Below are positions 48,067 through 59,649 of a stretch of DNA of 64,000 nucleotides, one piece after another. Source of the DNA: Uranotaenia lowii (lineage: Eukaryota > Arthropoda > Insecta > Diptera > Culicidae). Below the pieces are notes generated by a model. That model saw only the letters and a program-made list of their open reading frames with translations. It did not search any database and was not told where the DNA came from. The stretch is taken from contig NC_073693.1 of assembly GCF_029784155.1 (NCBI RefSeq), positions 148,058,843-148,122,842 on the forward strand, in the 5' to 3' direction. The position numbers and the translations under genes were made by a program. Each line of letters starts with the position of its first letter. Positions within the stretch are counted from its first letter, which is position 1.

Positions 48067-48215
48067 AGATGAAACAAGTCAAGCTGTAGCTTATAATTCA
48101 GTTGATTTCATAGAATTGAATTCGCTGCTAGAATCTACGGCAGAAAATGCTCATCATGCCCCGATTGGTGCCTCTACTGCCCCAGTGTTGGTTCTCATTG
48201 TGCCCCTACAGTGAC

Positions 48216-49740
48216 TGATTTTCAGCTGTTGACACGGCCTCATCTGCTCGAGCAATCTCACAACTCTACGAGTGTGTCGGGGTTAAAAGCACCGGAATCG
48301 CTATAAGTTAGTGACAGATTAATGACAGGGAGATATATTCGATTGGTGGTAGAATAAGAGGAAAAACGGAAAGAAAAAGGAAATTGAAGATAAACGTGGA
48401 TTAGTGATCAACCGGTGTGAATAATCCTACCGTATATATTGTTAGTTTAGAAGATAATTTGGCCTAAATCACAATCAATAAGGTAAATCTAGTAAAACAA
48501 TATCTAAAGTAAATCAATAGTCCTAAAAACGATCGTATTAAGCAGGTAAAGTTCCTCCGATCTGCCATTGGCAAGAATAAGGTTAAGCACAAGACAGAAA
48601 AGCAGAGTCTCGTAGTATCTTCAAACGTAGAACGATCGTAAGTTGTGAAATATTCACTTAATCATTTCTCAAGCATAAATCTGAGCACCGTTGTACGTTC
48701 AAATCTATTTGTTCGTCTAGATCTTGCGAATCGAACTAGTTCGGGTGAGGAGATCCGAACCCAGGAAATATCTACGTTGAAATTTATAAAACAATCGTAA
48801 GTAGCATTTAATCAACTCGTTAACACAGTACCTAACATTTTAAAAGCTCGAATAGGTTTGTTTTAACCGCTTAGTTTGAGCGAAAAGAATTGGCAAGAAA
48901 CACAGGAGATAGGGCTACCAAGTGCCCGTGATTAAAGTCGCATAAACACTATATAATTGTAAGTAATTATCAGATAATGCTCAAAATACTTGTTACTAAA
49001 ACCTCTAATACATTTCAGTTTGAGCTGTATAAAACTGCTACAAGAACGGTGTTGTTTCGATAAGATCCGAAAGAGTTTACTCAACACAGCTTTAGGCAAT
49101 ACAATTTTAAAATGCAATAAAATGCTCTTTCAAGCTTTAGCCCGTTAGTAAATCGACTTGTTTAGTTTCTGAACACGAAACAATGAAGTAAACACAAATT
49201 ATAGCTGTTTTTTACGGTTAAATAAGCGTCCTTCTTAAAGAAAATGTTGAAAATAAAACATTACTTAAACTTGAATTATTCATTTTTCTTATCGCTAGAG
49301 CACCCTCAGATGGATATCAGCAGATAAGGAACTAAACTCGAAAATATCTTAAATTTTGCTGTTCCATCTCAAACAATTTTCCTCTAGTTTTTTCCAAGCA
49401 AATGTTTCATTCTGGTTTGTCAGAATTAACTGATTTAAAAGGCTTCATCGGATGTTAAGTATAAAAAAACACGTACCCACTAGACCTGCGCGAGTTGTAG
49501 AGTTGGGATGAAAGATATTCATAAAATAGATAAATTTAATAAAATCAAGATAAATTAATAGTTGTATTCGGCAACACTGAAGCTAAATACAATAAAATAA
49601 ACTTCTTTGGCATCGTTTGTTATTTTCGAAATACTGGCAAAACAAACATAACAAAGTCAGCAATTGATCGATAAACCTCTGAATTGAGATTCGTAATAAT
49701 CGTGAAGTCACGAGACAATGGCGTACATTGTATAATAAGC
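48216..49740. other. unannotated stretch with donor-like GTAAGT series
   Basis: No coding frame. Three GTAAGT words preceded by AATCG/TAATT-like bases fall at 48640, 48798 and 48959, about 160 bp apart, in very diverged similar contexts. This may be an old tandem duplication or chance. Confidence 0.35.
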
Positions 49741-49747
49741 ACAAAGA

Positions 49748-50030
49748 GCGAAGATTTTTAAAGCTGCTATGCAAAATTTGATTTTTATTCGGCCTCCGGT
49801 AAAAACGACGGATAGGCTTAGGAATCGCAGATTTTAAAGGCTGCTGCTACGAAAAAAAAAGCTTTGGATTTGGCCTTCCGGTAGAAAGACGTAATGCTAC
49901 AGGGAGCGCAGATTTTTTAGGATACCGCTGATTGTTTGTTTTGATTTGACCTTTCAGTGGAAGAAGAAGGATGTTCTTAGGAAGCGCAGATTTCTAAGGC
50001 CGATTGTTCCGGCTAAGGTAGATAAAGACA
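49748..50030 (+). repeat. Minisatellite, ~80-bp unit, four copies
   Basis: GCAGATTTTAAAGGCTGCTG-like unit starts fall at 49748, 49827, 49908 and 49986 (periods 79, 81, 78). Each unit includes a GATTTGGCCTTCCGGTAGAA-like block. The sequence between copies is about 70-80% alike by eye. Confidence 0.8.
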
Positions 50031-50256
50031 GAGCGACAGGTGGAAGAATATTTGGATTAATTAACAATAATTTTTGCTTAGAATGGAATGAAGAATAGAG
50101 ATTAAGGATATTTGGTAAATAACGGGTGAACACGATGAAATTGCTCTAACTCTTTGACCATCAGGTAGAATTTAATGAAAATTTGAGTGGGTTTAGTTCA
50201 TAGTGCATTGTTTACATCCTGCAAGTTTTAAAGTCCTGTGATCAAAACTAGCGGAA

Positions 50257-50451
50257 ATGGAGTCGAAAGAACAGCTTATGCGTGATAAAATCTTGCGCAT
50301 TCATCACGAGAACAAGAATCTCTCGCATCGTTCCATCGCTAAAACGTTAGGAATCGCGAATTCCACGGTGTTGCAAGTGTTTAAGCGGTTCAAGGAACGA
50401 TCGACCACCAATCGGAAGCCCAGAAGTGAAGGATTCCGTACAACCTTTTAA
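50257..50451 (+). pseudogene. N-terminal HTH fragment of a mariner-type transposase
   Basis: A 64-codon frame starting MESKEQLMRDKILRIHHEN contains a helix-turn-helix: SHRSIAKTLGIANSTV followed by LQVFKRFKERSTTNRKP, then ends at a stop. This is the paired-like DNA-binding region at the start of Tc1/mariner transposases, including the basic linker that normally precedes the catalytic domain. The remaining ~270 residues are absent downstream, so the copy is truncated. It could belong to the same family as the remnant at 42.2-42.6 kb, but the two do not overlap in the protein. Confidence 0.7.
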
Positions 50452-50605
50452 AAAGTGAAATCTAATGCCACAGCGAAATGGGATACTTACTTCATACAAA
50501 TTCTGTAGCATACTCGAACGATCGCACCTTAGTTATATACTTTCAAATCCATGAACTAATATGGTCATGCTTAATTTGAACACCTCCTATAAATTTACTT
50601 TCACC

Positions 50606-50850
50606 GCAGCTCGTGGCGTAGAGGATAGCCTTTAAGTCCTCTAAGCCAACGGTCATGAGATCGAATGCCGGTCACGGCAAACATAGTACACGTTCTGTGG
50701 GTTGATGGTTTCAGCATTTGTAAGCATTTGTAAGCTAATCTTCATATTCTCGAAAGTTGTACGCTTAGTGTTAACCAAAAAGGAATCTCTTCGAGGAAAC
50801 ATCAAGTTTCATTGAGATCCTGTGTGTGTTTGTGTTTGTTTTTCAAAAAA
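50606..50850 (+). repeat. tRNA-derived SINE-like element
   Basis: A head with GTGGCGTAGAGGATAGC (box-A-like) and GAGATCGAATGCCGGTC (box-B-like), then a body to a GT-rich/T-rich end at 50820-50840 followed by an A-run. The head looks like a tRNA with an altered anticodon arm. This is the most complete SINE-like unit in the window. Confidence 0.55.
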
Positions 50851-51384
50851 AAAAACAGCTTACTGACCAAAAAATTTACATGACGATAATACCCGGAGAT
50901 ATTTCTGTGAAATTTAATGTTGTAAAATGGACAAATTTGCAAAAATGATGATTTGGCTAAGATATCCTGAGAAAATACTAAAAAGCTCGTGAAAAACTAG
51001 CCGATGGACTCGATGCTGTATAAAGGAGAATGGCTTTAAAACCCGCGTACTACCTTTCAGTAAAGCCCATAAAGGTCCCGTAAGTTTTTATTAGATCTTG
51101 CAAGTTGCCACAATTAGCTGGGAAGTCATCCAGTGTGGTACCGCAATAATAACGTAAACATTGATAAAAACATATATCCACTCATATGACTCAAATGTGT
51201 CAGGGAAGTTGACACCCAAGGTGTGCAGCGCTTGATGGTGGAATAAAAAAGGAAGTGCGAATATTCATTATTTGTAAAGAGAAATGTTTTGTTTTGATTT
51301 TTTTTTGCCTTAGATAGAGTAAATTGAAAGACCATTGTTTTGATGTATTAACCTGATTTGTTTGTACGTCAATCCGTAATCGAA

Positions 51385-51600
51385 AAACACTGACCAGGGG
51401 TGTCAGGTGTCCTGATTTTTCAGGATTTGTCATGATTTTCGAGAGGCCATCTTGATTTTTTCAAAGCGCTTGAATTGTCCTGATTTTTGAAAAAATTACC
51501 AATAAAATGTCTTGATTTTTTATGATTTTCAAAATAAATATCTAAACTATAACTAAATTTATTTTTCAATGGTTAAAAAATCAAAAAAACCTTAAAAAAA
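51385..51600 (+). repeat. CTGATTTTTCAGGA-type repeat fragment
   Basis: It starts CAGGGGTGTCAGGTG and then repeats TCCTGATTTTT and CTTGATTTTT words. It resembles one end of a dispersed insect repeat; the opposite end is not found. Confidence 0.4.
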
Positions 51601-51689
51601 ATAGTTTAACCAGTTTAATTGATGATAATGTTTGGTTTAAATCATTTTTAAATATTGTTTTTCGATATTAACTCCATAATTTGAGGCGT

Positions 51690-51998
51690 CTTCAGTAGAC
51701 TGAGTCGATTTGAGGTCATTTTTGAATTTCTCAAACCCTGGGGTCTTGAAAGCTTCGTTTTGGTCCAAAACTCATCCATGATTTTTTGCAGAATTTTTAA
51801 GTAACGTTTACATGAGTAAATTTGAACTTTTAGGTTTGTATGTGAAAATTGAATATTTTGTACTGAAAATTCAACATCATTTTTGTTTCTTCTGTGGAAC
51901 CGAGCCTGCTAATGGTTTTGTGCCAATTTATAAATTCCTTCAAGGAAATTTCCCGCTGAACAACTTTGTCGGATACCATAACTTCATATCTTTTTAGA
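51690..51998. mobile_element. Palindromic MITE family P, copy 2 (half)
   Basis: The left arm only, from CAGTAGACTGAGTCGATTTG to the centre, where GCTGAACAACTTTGTC and a small AAGTTAT hairpin occur. The right arm is missing. Confidence 0.7.
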
Positions 51999-52233
51999 CA
52001 AAAAAGTTATAAGCTGCTTAACAGGTCTAAAGTAATCGCAAAGAAAACGCACACTGTACATAACCTCAATTGGTGATAGGCGCGCTAATAATCTCAGTAT
52101 ATGATTTCTCATGTTTTAAACAGAGAAAGCAATAGCCTTCACTCAAATTTCACTCCGATTAGCTGTCATTCTTATGGAAATCTGTGTAAGAGTAAAGAGC
52201 AAGCTTTATTCTTTTTAGAAGACCCAAGCCAAT

Positions 52234-53066
52234 TAGGGGAAAAGCTCATATCCCCATATCAGCTCACTTCGTGTGTCTAATACGCGCCAATCGTGTTTTA
52301 AAGAATTTGTAACATTTTAAACCTGCATAATATTGCCAATTTGTTTCAAATGCTGTGATAGGCCATGGCAAGTATGATTTTTTTCTTAAAATATCTCTGC
52401 GTCGTGAAAATTTGACAATTTAGATTCTTCTTAATTTCGATGTAAATTTTAAAATACTTCCAATAAGGTTTCACCAAGCAGGGGAAAATGAATTAGACAA
52501 TATTTTCTGACACATCGATAGAGGAGAATCAGAAGTATAATTTTTCGCTAAAAAATAATACTGAACTCACAAAGTTATGCATTTTACGGGTATGTTTTAT
52601 CACGGCCCGTACACTCGTTATAACAGCATTAAATAGCATTAATTTTTCAAAATGGCCTATTTTAATTGAAAATGAATAAAAAGTCTAAAACCATATTTTG
52701 AGCGTTAATTTAACCCAAAAAATCTACTTTTCATTTTTTTTTAAATTGTGATTAATCTATATTGTTTTTTTTTTTCAGTCAAAGAGTCTGTAACTATTAG
52801 TGTGTTTTTGGCCTCCGCCTGCTTTCGGATGTGTTCGGCTGCTAGGCACGTATTTGCATCACAGTTTTGTTCTGTGCCTTTGAATATGGTTTTAAAAAGC
52901 CAAGTTTTTTAAGCAACTTAAGGAATTTTAGTAATAAAAAGTCAAAGGCATTTGAAGAACACACTTTTCTTCAACGATTACACTCGTTTTTTAAACAAAT
53001 TGTATGTAGGATACATAGCAATTCAGCGATTCGCTTAGGTGGCGCATAATAGAGCATGTTCCCCTA
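52234..53066 (+). mobile_element. 0.83-kb MITE family T, copy 1 (TAGGGGAA...TTCCCCTA)
   Basis: TIR TAGGGGAA and TTCCCCTA, with GCGCC/GGCGC words just inside both ends. The whole body matches 56521-57377 in the same orientation (e.g. GACACATCGATAGAGGAGAA, ATCACGGCCC, GTGTTCGGCTGCTAGGC). A TTTTTTTTTTTTCAG tract in the middle resembles a splice acceptor. No coding capacity beyond 60 codons. Confidence 0.8.
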
Positions 53067-53222
53067 CCCTCACTTGGTCGAGTATAAAATAGCAGCCGAA
53101 CACTGAAAATCTTGAATCTGTGCAAAACTACCAACAAGAATCAGCAGTTTCATTCCAAACATCCGCAAAAGAGGTTTTCAACAATTTTTATAGAATTTAT
53201 ATAGAAAATATATAAAATATAG

Positions 53223-53680
53223 AAGTAGTAGACTAAGTTGATTTGGGGTCATTTTTGGAATTCTCAAACCTTGGAGTCTAAAAAGTTTAGTTTTGCTTCA
53301 AAACTCATCCAAGATTTTTTGCAGAACTTTCAAGTAACGTTCACATAAGCCAATTTTTGAATAACTTTTTTGCCTAGTAAAACACAACGTTATAGCCTTC
53401 GGAAAAGTTTTCAGCGGAAAATTTTCGCAATATAAATTATAAACTGGTACAAAAACGATCATCAGACTCGGTACCACCGAAAAAACAAAAATGTTGTTAA
53501 TTTTTCAGTTCAAAATATTAAATTTCCCCATACAAACCTAAAAGTTCAAATTTAATCATGTGAACGTAACTTAAAGTTTCTGCAAAAATCATGGATGAGG
53601 TTTGACCCAAAACGAGACTTTTTAGACCTCAGGGTTTGAGAAATCATAAAACTACCTCATATCGACTCAGTCTACTACTT
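53223..53680. mobile_element. Palindromic MITE family P, copy 3 (complete)
   Basis: It begins AAGTAGTAGACTAAGTTG and ends CGACTCAGTCTACTACTT. The two halves are inverse of each other almost throughout (TTTGGGGTCATTTTTG versus AAACTACCTC region; CCAAGATTTTTTGCAG versus CTGCAAAAATCATGG), so the single strand could fold into one long hairpin about a centre near 53450. Confidence 0.75.
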
Positions 53681-53689
53681 TTAAAATTT

Positions 53690-56132
53690 GTCTACACGCC
53701 CAGCAAGTGAGCGTGGGAAATGTCTAAAACAACTTCATACTGAATACCTATTACCATATAGGTAGGAATAAACTTGTGTAGAAGATACTCAAGATCTTTC
53801 AAAACAAAGTAACAAGCTTAAAAAGTCAACACATTCGAAAAGACTTCTAAAATTTCTGTTACGCCCCTGATCAGTCAGCGACCGCACAATGGTTCAATGT
53901 TAAGTGAAAAGCTCAAGTTGGCGCTACAAAGTGCCAAAGTGATGGAAATGTCTGTTCAAAACACTCGTCATGTTTTAACTAGGTAGTATCTCATATCTAC
54001 ATACGTATACCTACCACTTCCAGAAGGCAGTTATCGTAAGCTAAACCCATGGCAGCTCTGTGAAGTTCAATTTCCAACATTGTCGTGGATTCACTTCAGA
54101 CCAGCTCGTAGTTGGAAGTTGGGAAAGAAACAACAAACAATAGTTGTCGGGCCGATGTTTCCCATTTAGACTGGCCAGGAAATGGAAATTACAACTGTTG
54201 ATGGGTCACGCCATTCAACGATTTCTGTTCCCTGAGTGGCTTGGCCCGGACGGCGTGAGATGAAGTTCTAGTACTTTCAGTTTTTTCTTACCATTGAAGT
54301 TAATTTTTTTGTGAATACCTTGAATGAGTAGTTATTGTTTATTGGTTGTTTTTCTAAGTTTCATAAAAAGAGTGACAAAAACATTTACATTTTAAGTTTA
54401 TTGGATAATTGGCTACATAAATAATGTAGATACATTTTTAAAAGGTTTTCTAGCGTTCATGTTTGGATGTGATAGCAATAAAAATAAATTAAATATAGCT
54501 TCCCAATATTTTGTGGTAAATAAATAATTCACGTACCGATTTCCATCTTTTAACAGTCTACCCCACCAGGCGAAAGACTGTTTTCACTTATGGCTCGTTC
54601 GACGAACGTGCTTCAACCCGATATACCACTAAAATATGACCTCTCCCCACCAACTCATACACACGAATTATGACGGGAGATTGAGATGCAGAAAACGTTC
54701 GAAAGATTCAAAAGAGGACCTACGGTAATCCTCGTTATGAAAGGAAAGCTCGAAAATGGGCCCGACTGGTTCGTGCAGGGAATAGTCAACTTCAAGTTAA
54801 AGCCGTTTTCCTCTGCTCTGATCAGCAGTGGGTAATCGCCCTTTTTTTTTTTTTTTATTCGATTATTTCCTTTTCCGGAGCCATTGTGTTGTATAGTTTT
54901 TCAATTAACTTCTTGGCCCAAACATGCATTGCGTGAGCCTCAAATGGTCAACTGCCTTTCCCGCATTGTTAAATGTTGATCCTCGGGCTTATTCATTGAT
55001 ATGTTGGCATAAGCGGTTATATCCAAAGGAACAACTGGTGAAAGCAACGACTTAAGGCTACTTTTGGGGATAGCAAAAAAAATTCAAATAGTTATTTTCC
55101 CATATAGCCAGGTTGTGCTTCACTGCATTTGCTGTCTTAGTGATAATTCTTTTTTGTTTTTGGTGACCCACCCGAGGACTGTCCGATTTGCAGTCATGCG
55201 ATCCAGACAAGGATTGACACCGGAATTATGCTTCCAAGTGGTGGGTCAAATTTGTACGCATTTCCGTCCGGCTAAGCCTTTTGTTCCCTACCGCAAAGTA
55301 TTCGCCCACACAGCGCATAAAAGCACTATCAGCATTCGTCCTCATCCGGTGTCAGTTTCGGCAGCAGCCATTCGATGTGGATGGGCCACGTGGCAATGAT
55401 GGCGATGACGATGGAACCCATGGCACTTTCAGGTTGGCCCGACAAGGGTTTCTTATTAGGCAACAGTAAAAGTTGAGTGAACTTACTTCGTTAAGCTGAT
55501 TTCGAGTTCGTTCGGGGCCGGGAAGTGAAAATTATGCGGCGACCGTGCGTAATTAGGACTTTGTTAGCAGAAAAGTTCGCGCGCACTTTTGGATGCGAAG
55601 CCCCCGGGCGAATGGCGGAGATTTTGCAATTGTTGATGAAGGTGCTTTGATCATGAATAAATTTACCAAAAACGTTCATTTTTAATCCTTCGCCCCATGC
55701 CAGCGGTTTGAACAATGACGAAAGATAATGCGAACATAGCATTTTTGTTCGAAAACAATCTTTCCTTGATGGGGTTTTCCGGTCATAATATTGCTGCTTG
55801 GAAAGCGATTTTTAGGCAAATCGAGTAAAAACCTTAAATGCAAAAAATAGCTTAATCTTATCAAGTGCATTCAAAATCTTATTGAGATTGCTACAAATCC
55901 CACACATATTCCGACATTGTTGGTATAGGATAATAAAAGCAATATAAAGTGTATAGGGAAATCATTAAGAAAATCCGTCATATTTGGTAAAGTTTTTTAC
56001 GGCTTCGAAAAATGTAAAATTTGTACATCTATTGTTCGATTTTTTAAATTATCTTTGAGAATCTAAACCTTTAAAAAAACTATCTCAAAATGTGAGAAAC
56101 TATGTCCTTATTATTTTGTTATCTTTATTTCA
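53690..56132. other. Low-repeat island
   Basis: 54000-54300, 54560-54800 and 55150-55680 are GC-balanced and single-copy within the window. Frames such as 55064-55399 (111 codons) have no recognised domain. A T15 run lies near 54842-54857. Candidate regulatory or host-gene-associated DNA. Confidence 0.35.
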
Positions 56133-56360
56133 TCTATATATGTAAAAAGTAATTTCCGTTTGATTGTTTGTTTGTTAAGAGCTAGAGTGCTGAAATTTGG
56201 CATGGGTGCTCATTAAGACCAGGAATGATGAAAAATGTTTTTAGATTTTCGGATGAGCCCTTTTGAAGTGGGTCGTCCATACAACACAAATGTTGTTTTA
56301 GCAATATTGACGTTATTATACATAGGATTGAAATGAAAATTTGCACATGAGTGTTTTGAG
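56133..56360 (+). mobile_element. Helitron-like element H3, 5' part only
   Basis: TCTATATATGTAAAAAGTAA, the GCTAGAGTGCTGAAATTTGG head and the GGTCGTCCAT/GACGTTATT unit match H2. It stops at 56360 in the middle of a unit (GAGTGTTTTGAG), where the hAT-associated sequence starts with CAGTC. Confidence 0.65.
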
Positions 56361-56520
56361 CAGTCTTTCTGTACGCGCGCTGCTTTTTCGTGTGACGAGA
56401 AAATGTTTGCACTCGCTCACAGCTTTTTTATTCGCAAGCGTTGCGACTGTGCATGTCACATAAGATTTGTTGCTTGCTTGTTTTCTTCTCATTCGGAAAA
56501 TATTGCGATGCGTTCAGGGT

Positions 56521-57377
56521 TAGGGGAAAAGTTCATATAACGCCCCATTTGGCTAATACGCGCCACCTTTGTTTTGAAGAATCTGAAACATTTGAAGCCT
56601 GCAAAATATTACCAATTTGTTCTAAATGCTGTGATTGGTCATGGCAAGTATGAATTTTTCCTTAAAATGCCCCTGTGTCGTGATAGTTTCACAATTTAGG
56701 TTTTTTGTCATTTTGATCTAAATTTTAAAACACTTTCAATAAGGTGTCACCAAGCAGAGAAAAACGAATAAGACAATATTTTCTGACACATCGATAGAGG
56801 AGAATCTAAACTATGATTTTATGCTAAAAAATCATACTGAACTCGCAAAGGTATGCTTTTTATGGGTATGTTCTATCACGGCCCATGCGCTCGTTATAAC
56901 GCGCCAATCGTAGTAGGTTGAAAATAGCATGAATTTTTCAAAATGGCCAATTTTCATTGAAAATGAACAAAAAGTCTAAAACCATATTTTGAGCGTTAAT
57001 TCAGCCCAAAAAATCTACTTTTCATTTTTTTCAAAATTTTGATTAGTCCATTTTGATTTTCTTTTCAGTCAAAGTGTCTGTAAGTATTGGTGTGTTTTCG
57101 GTCTTCGGCTGCTTTCGGGTGTGTTCGGCTGCTAGGCGCATATTAAATACACAGCGGCGCGTATTTGCAACACAGTTTTGTTCTGTGGCTTTGAATATGG
57201 TTTTTAAATATCAAGTTTTTGAAGCAACTATAGCAATTTGAGCAATAAAATATCATAGGCATTTGTAGAAAACACTTTTCTTCAACGATTGCACCCATTT
57301 TCAACACAATTTGTACGTGGAATACATAGAAAATCAGCAATTCGCTTAGGTGGCGCATAATAGGGCATGTTCCCCTA
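56521..57377 (+). mobile_element. 0.86-kb MITE family T, copy 2
   Basis: TAGGGGAAAAG to GTTCCCCTA, matching 52234-53066 along its length. It has an extra ~20-bp duplication near 57140-57170 (GCGCATATTAAATACACAGC). It sits between the putative hAT left end and its transposase. Confidence 0.8.
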
Positions 57378-57578
57378 TATCGTTTATTTCTGACACGAGC
57401 GAGCTCTGTGTACTGGATGTACGCGAGAGAGCTCGCGAGACAACGCTCGTGAGACGTCTCGTGTACGATGGTTTGCTGCGCAGCCACAGAGAGAGACAAA
57501 CGGAATAAATCAGTGCAACAAGCGTTCTGTAGAAAGAAGTTGTTTTTTTTGTAGTGATCAGTGATTTTCCCTTGAAAA

Positions 57579-59498
57579 ATGGCGCATAGAATCATAAATG
57601 ATGACGAATTGTTTAATATAAACATTGCGGCAAAAGTTGCCATTTGCTTGCTGTGCAATAAAAAAAATAACAGATCTACGAAAGTTCAGCTACCATCGAC
57701 ATTATAAAACGCTCCACAAGGATTTTGCCAGGCAACATGGACTTCTGGAGGAAGATAGGGAACCAGAGCCTGGCCCCTCCAGGAAACTTTCCAAGATTGA
57801 GGTGAGAATGGACCAAAAAACGTTTACTTCATCGATAGTCGAGCTTATTACGGTTAACGGTCTGCCTCTCAATCTGCTGAAATATCCCGCTTTTCAACGG
57901 ATTGCCAGACCCATCGAGGAAGGTCTAAAACTGCAGCATTTGGATCCGGACTCAATTCGTGGAGTTCTTTCGAAGGTGGCGGCCCAAATACAGCTTATAA
58001 TAAAGTCCGAAATTGCCAACAAATTGATCTGCCTCAAAATGGACGCGGCCACCCGGATGGAGCGCGAGTTCCTGGGTGTAAATATACAATTCGTCGACAA
58101 AAAGATAATTAAAATTCGTACACTGAAAATTATTGAGCTACACGACCGGCATACAGCTCTAAACTTGACAGAAGAGGTGCTGAAACTTTTGGACCCCTAT
58201 GGGATAGGCATCCGCAGACTGCTGACCGTAACGACGGATAACGCAACAAATATGCGAGCTACTATTGACCGCCTCAGGATGACCCAAGAACTGGATTTGA
58301 ACGATTCCGGTTAGTTTGGCGAGGTCAATGATAACGAGAATGACGATGATGAGGTAAATGAAGTGGAAACCCACGAAGACGACGGACCTGATCAAACAAT
58401 GGAAATGATTGAACCCATCCTGCAAGGTGTACGCTGTGCCGAACACACGCTGCAATTAGCAGTAAGTGATACCCTAAAAGAGGCCAATATAAAAGAAAAG
58501 CTTACGGAGATACGGAAGATGGTGAAAGTTCTGCGGAAGCTACCTTTCAAGAAAATGTTTTCAGTGAGCAATCGATCTAAACCCAAACTGGACTTTCCAA
58601 CGCGATGGAATAGTACGTACATTATGGTACAATCCTTGATCAATGAGAAAGAGTTTATCTCAACTCTAATCGATGGAGATAAACCCATAATCAATTATGA
58701 GACATGGGCTTTCCTCGACAGGTTTGTACAAGCTTTTAAGCCAGTTTCAGACGCAACACTAAAGTTGCAAAACCCTCAAGTTACGTTTGGCGATTTTTTC
58801 CTAATTTGGGAAAAGTGTACTTTCATCGCGAAACGCACAGATAACGATGTTTCCAAGATTCTGGCTGAGAAGATGGATAACAGGCGTGTTTGTCTAATGG
58901 CGAACAAAATCTTCTTGGCGGCAATATATGTCGACCCAAGGATTAACTTTCGAAACAGCCCTTTCATCACAGACGAACAGAGGATCGTGGCATTAGTAAT
59001 TTTATATAATCGACCTGTTTATTCAAATATTTTTAAATAGTTCTTTTTCATTTTTCAGGATTTTCTCAAGCAGACATGGGACACAATCCAAAGATATCAG
59101 GTCATTGTCAGGTCAGGAATAACGCTTCTTCGTCGACTAACAATGAGCCTGAGGATCTCTTTGAGGTCTTTTTGAATTCCTTGGATGAGTCGAACACCAC
59201 ATTGGAAGACACTAATCTCATGGATCAGCTTAATGATCTCTCTCGAATGCCACGGCTAAAGCAAGAACAATCGATCCTAGAATTGTGGTACGCCCTCAAA
59301 AACTCAAAACCAGAATTGTATAAGTTAGTTGCGGCAATTCTGGCTATACCATGCACTCAGGTCAGCGTGGAGCGCTCATTTAGTCAATTGGCCCTAATCC
59401 TGACTAAACATCGGACGTTGCTTGGCGAGGAAAATCTACAGAACATTTTGTTTATTCGACTCAACCAGGAACTGCTAAAGAAAGTTGATTTTTTGTAA
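57579..59498 (+). pseudogene. hAT-family transposase gene, disrupted
   Basis: From ATG 57579 the frame gives a BED-type zinc finger whose cysteines (CLLC) are in one frame. After an A-run near 57656 a frameshift puts the His pair (HYKTLH) in the next. The main frame (to 58995) carries the first catalytic Asp in KMDAATR (58042), the second in TTDNATNM (58237), then RCAEHTLQLA and RWNSTY motifs of the RNase-H-like core. An in-frame TAG interrupts at 58312. A 63-nt intron is likely (GT 58996, AG 59058). A further frameshift near 59100 leads to the C-terminal dimerisation domain at 59076-59498 (LYKLVAAILAIPCTQVSVER, TKHRTLL). One stop and two frameshifts make it non-functional, but decay is mild, so it is a fairly recent copy. 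Confidence 0.9.
58996..59058 (+). other. Likely 63-nt intron in the hAT transposase
   Basis: GTAATTT donor after codon TTA, TTTTTCATTTTTCAG acceptor. Removing it keeps phase and joins GIVAL-type sequence to DFLKQTWDTIQRYQ. Size and sites are typical for an insect intron. Confidence 0.6.
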
Positions 59499-59649
59499 AA
59501 CCTGAAAAGATAATTTGACATTTTTTTTTTTTTGTATTTACATTTTATTATTTTCAACTACTTACCTACAAAGCAAAAGTTATGAATTCTTAATTGTTCA
59601 ACAGTTTGAATAAATGATGTTGAATTGAATCCCCCCCCCCCCCCCCCCC

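Larger units (their letters stand above)
47205..48215. mobile_element. 1-kb TIR element with a tRNA-like unit in each arm
   Basis: Ends are CACAGTAGGGG (left) and CCCCTACAGTG (right), inverse of each other. Inner arms are also inverted: 47640-47773 (CATCTAGCAGCGAGTT, ATCAACTAAATTATA, CAGCTTGACTATAATT) pairs with 47987-48140. Each arm carries a tRNA-like segment followed by a T tract, pointing toward the centre. No protein coding. Superfamily not assigned. Confidence 0.65.

Noticed and set aside
50606..50690. Functional tRNA gene
   Set aside because: Boxes A and B are visible but the anticodon arm does not fold normally and a SINE-like body follows; same reasoning applies at 14345, 39015, 47701 and 47987.
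57143..57658. 171-codon minus-strand frame as a gene
   Set aside because: It is antisense to MITE T and the hAT leader, with no motif.
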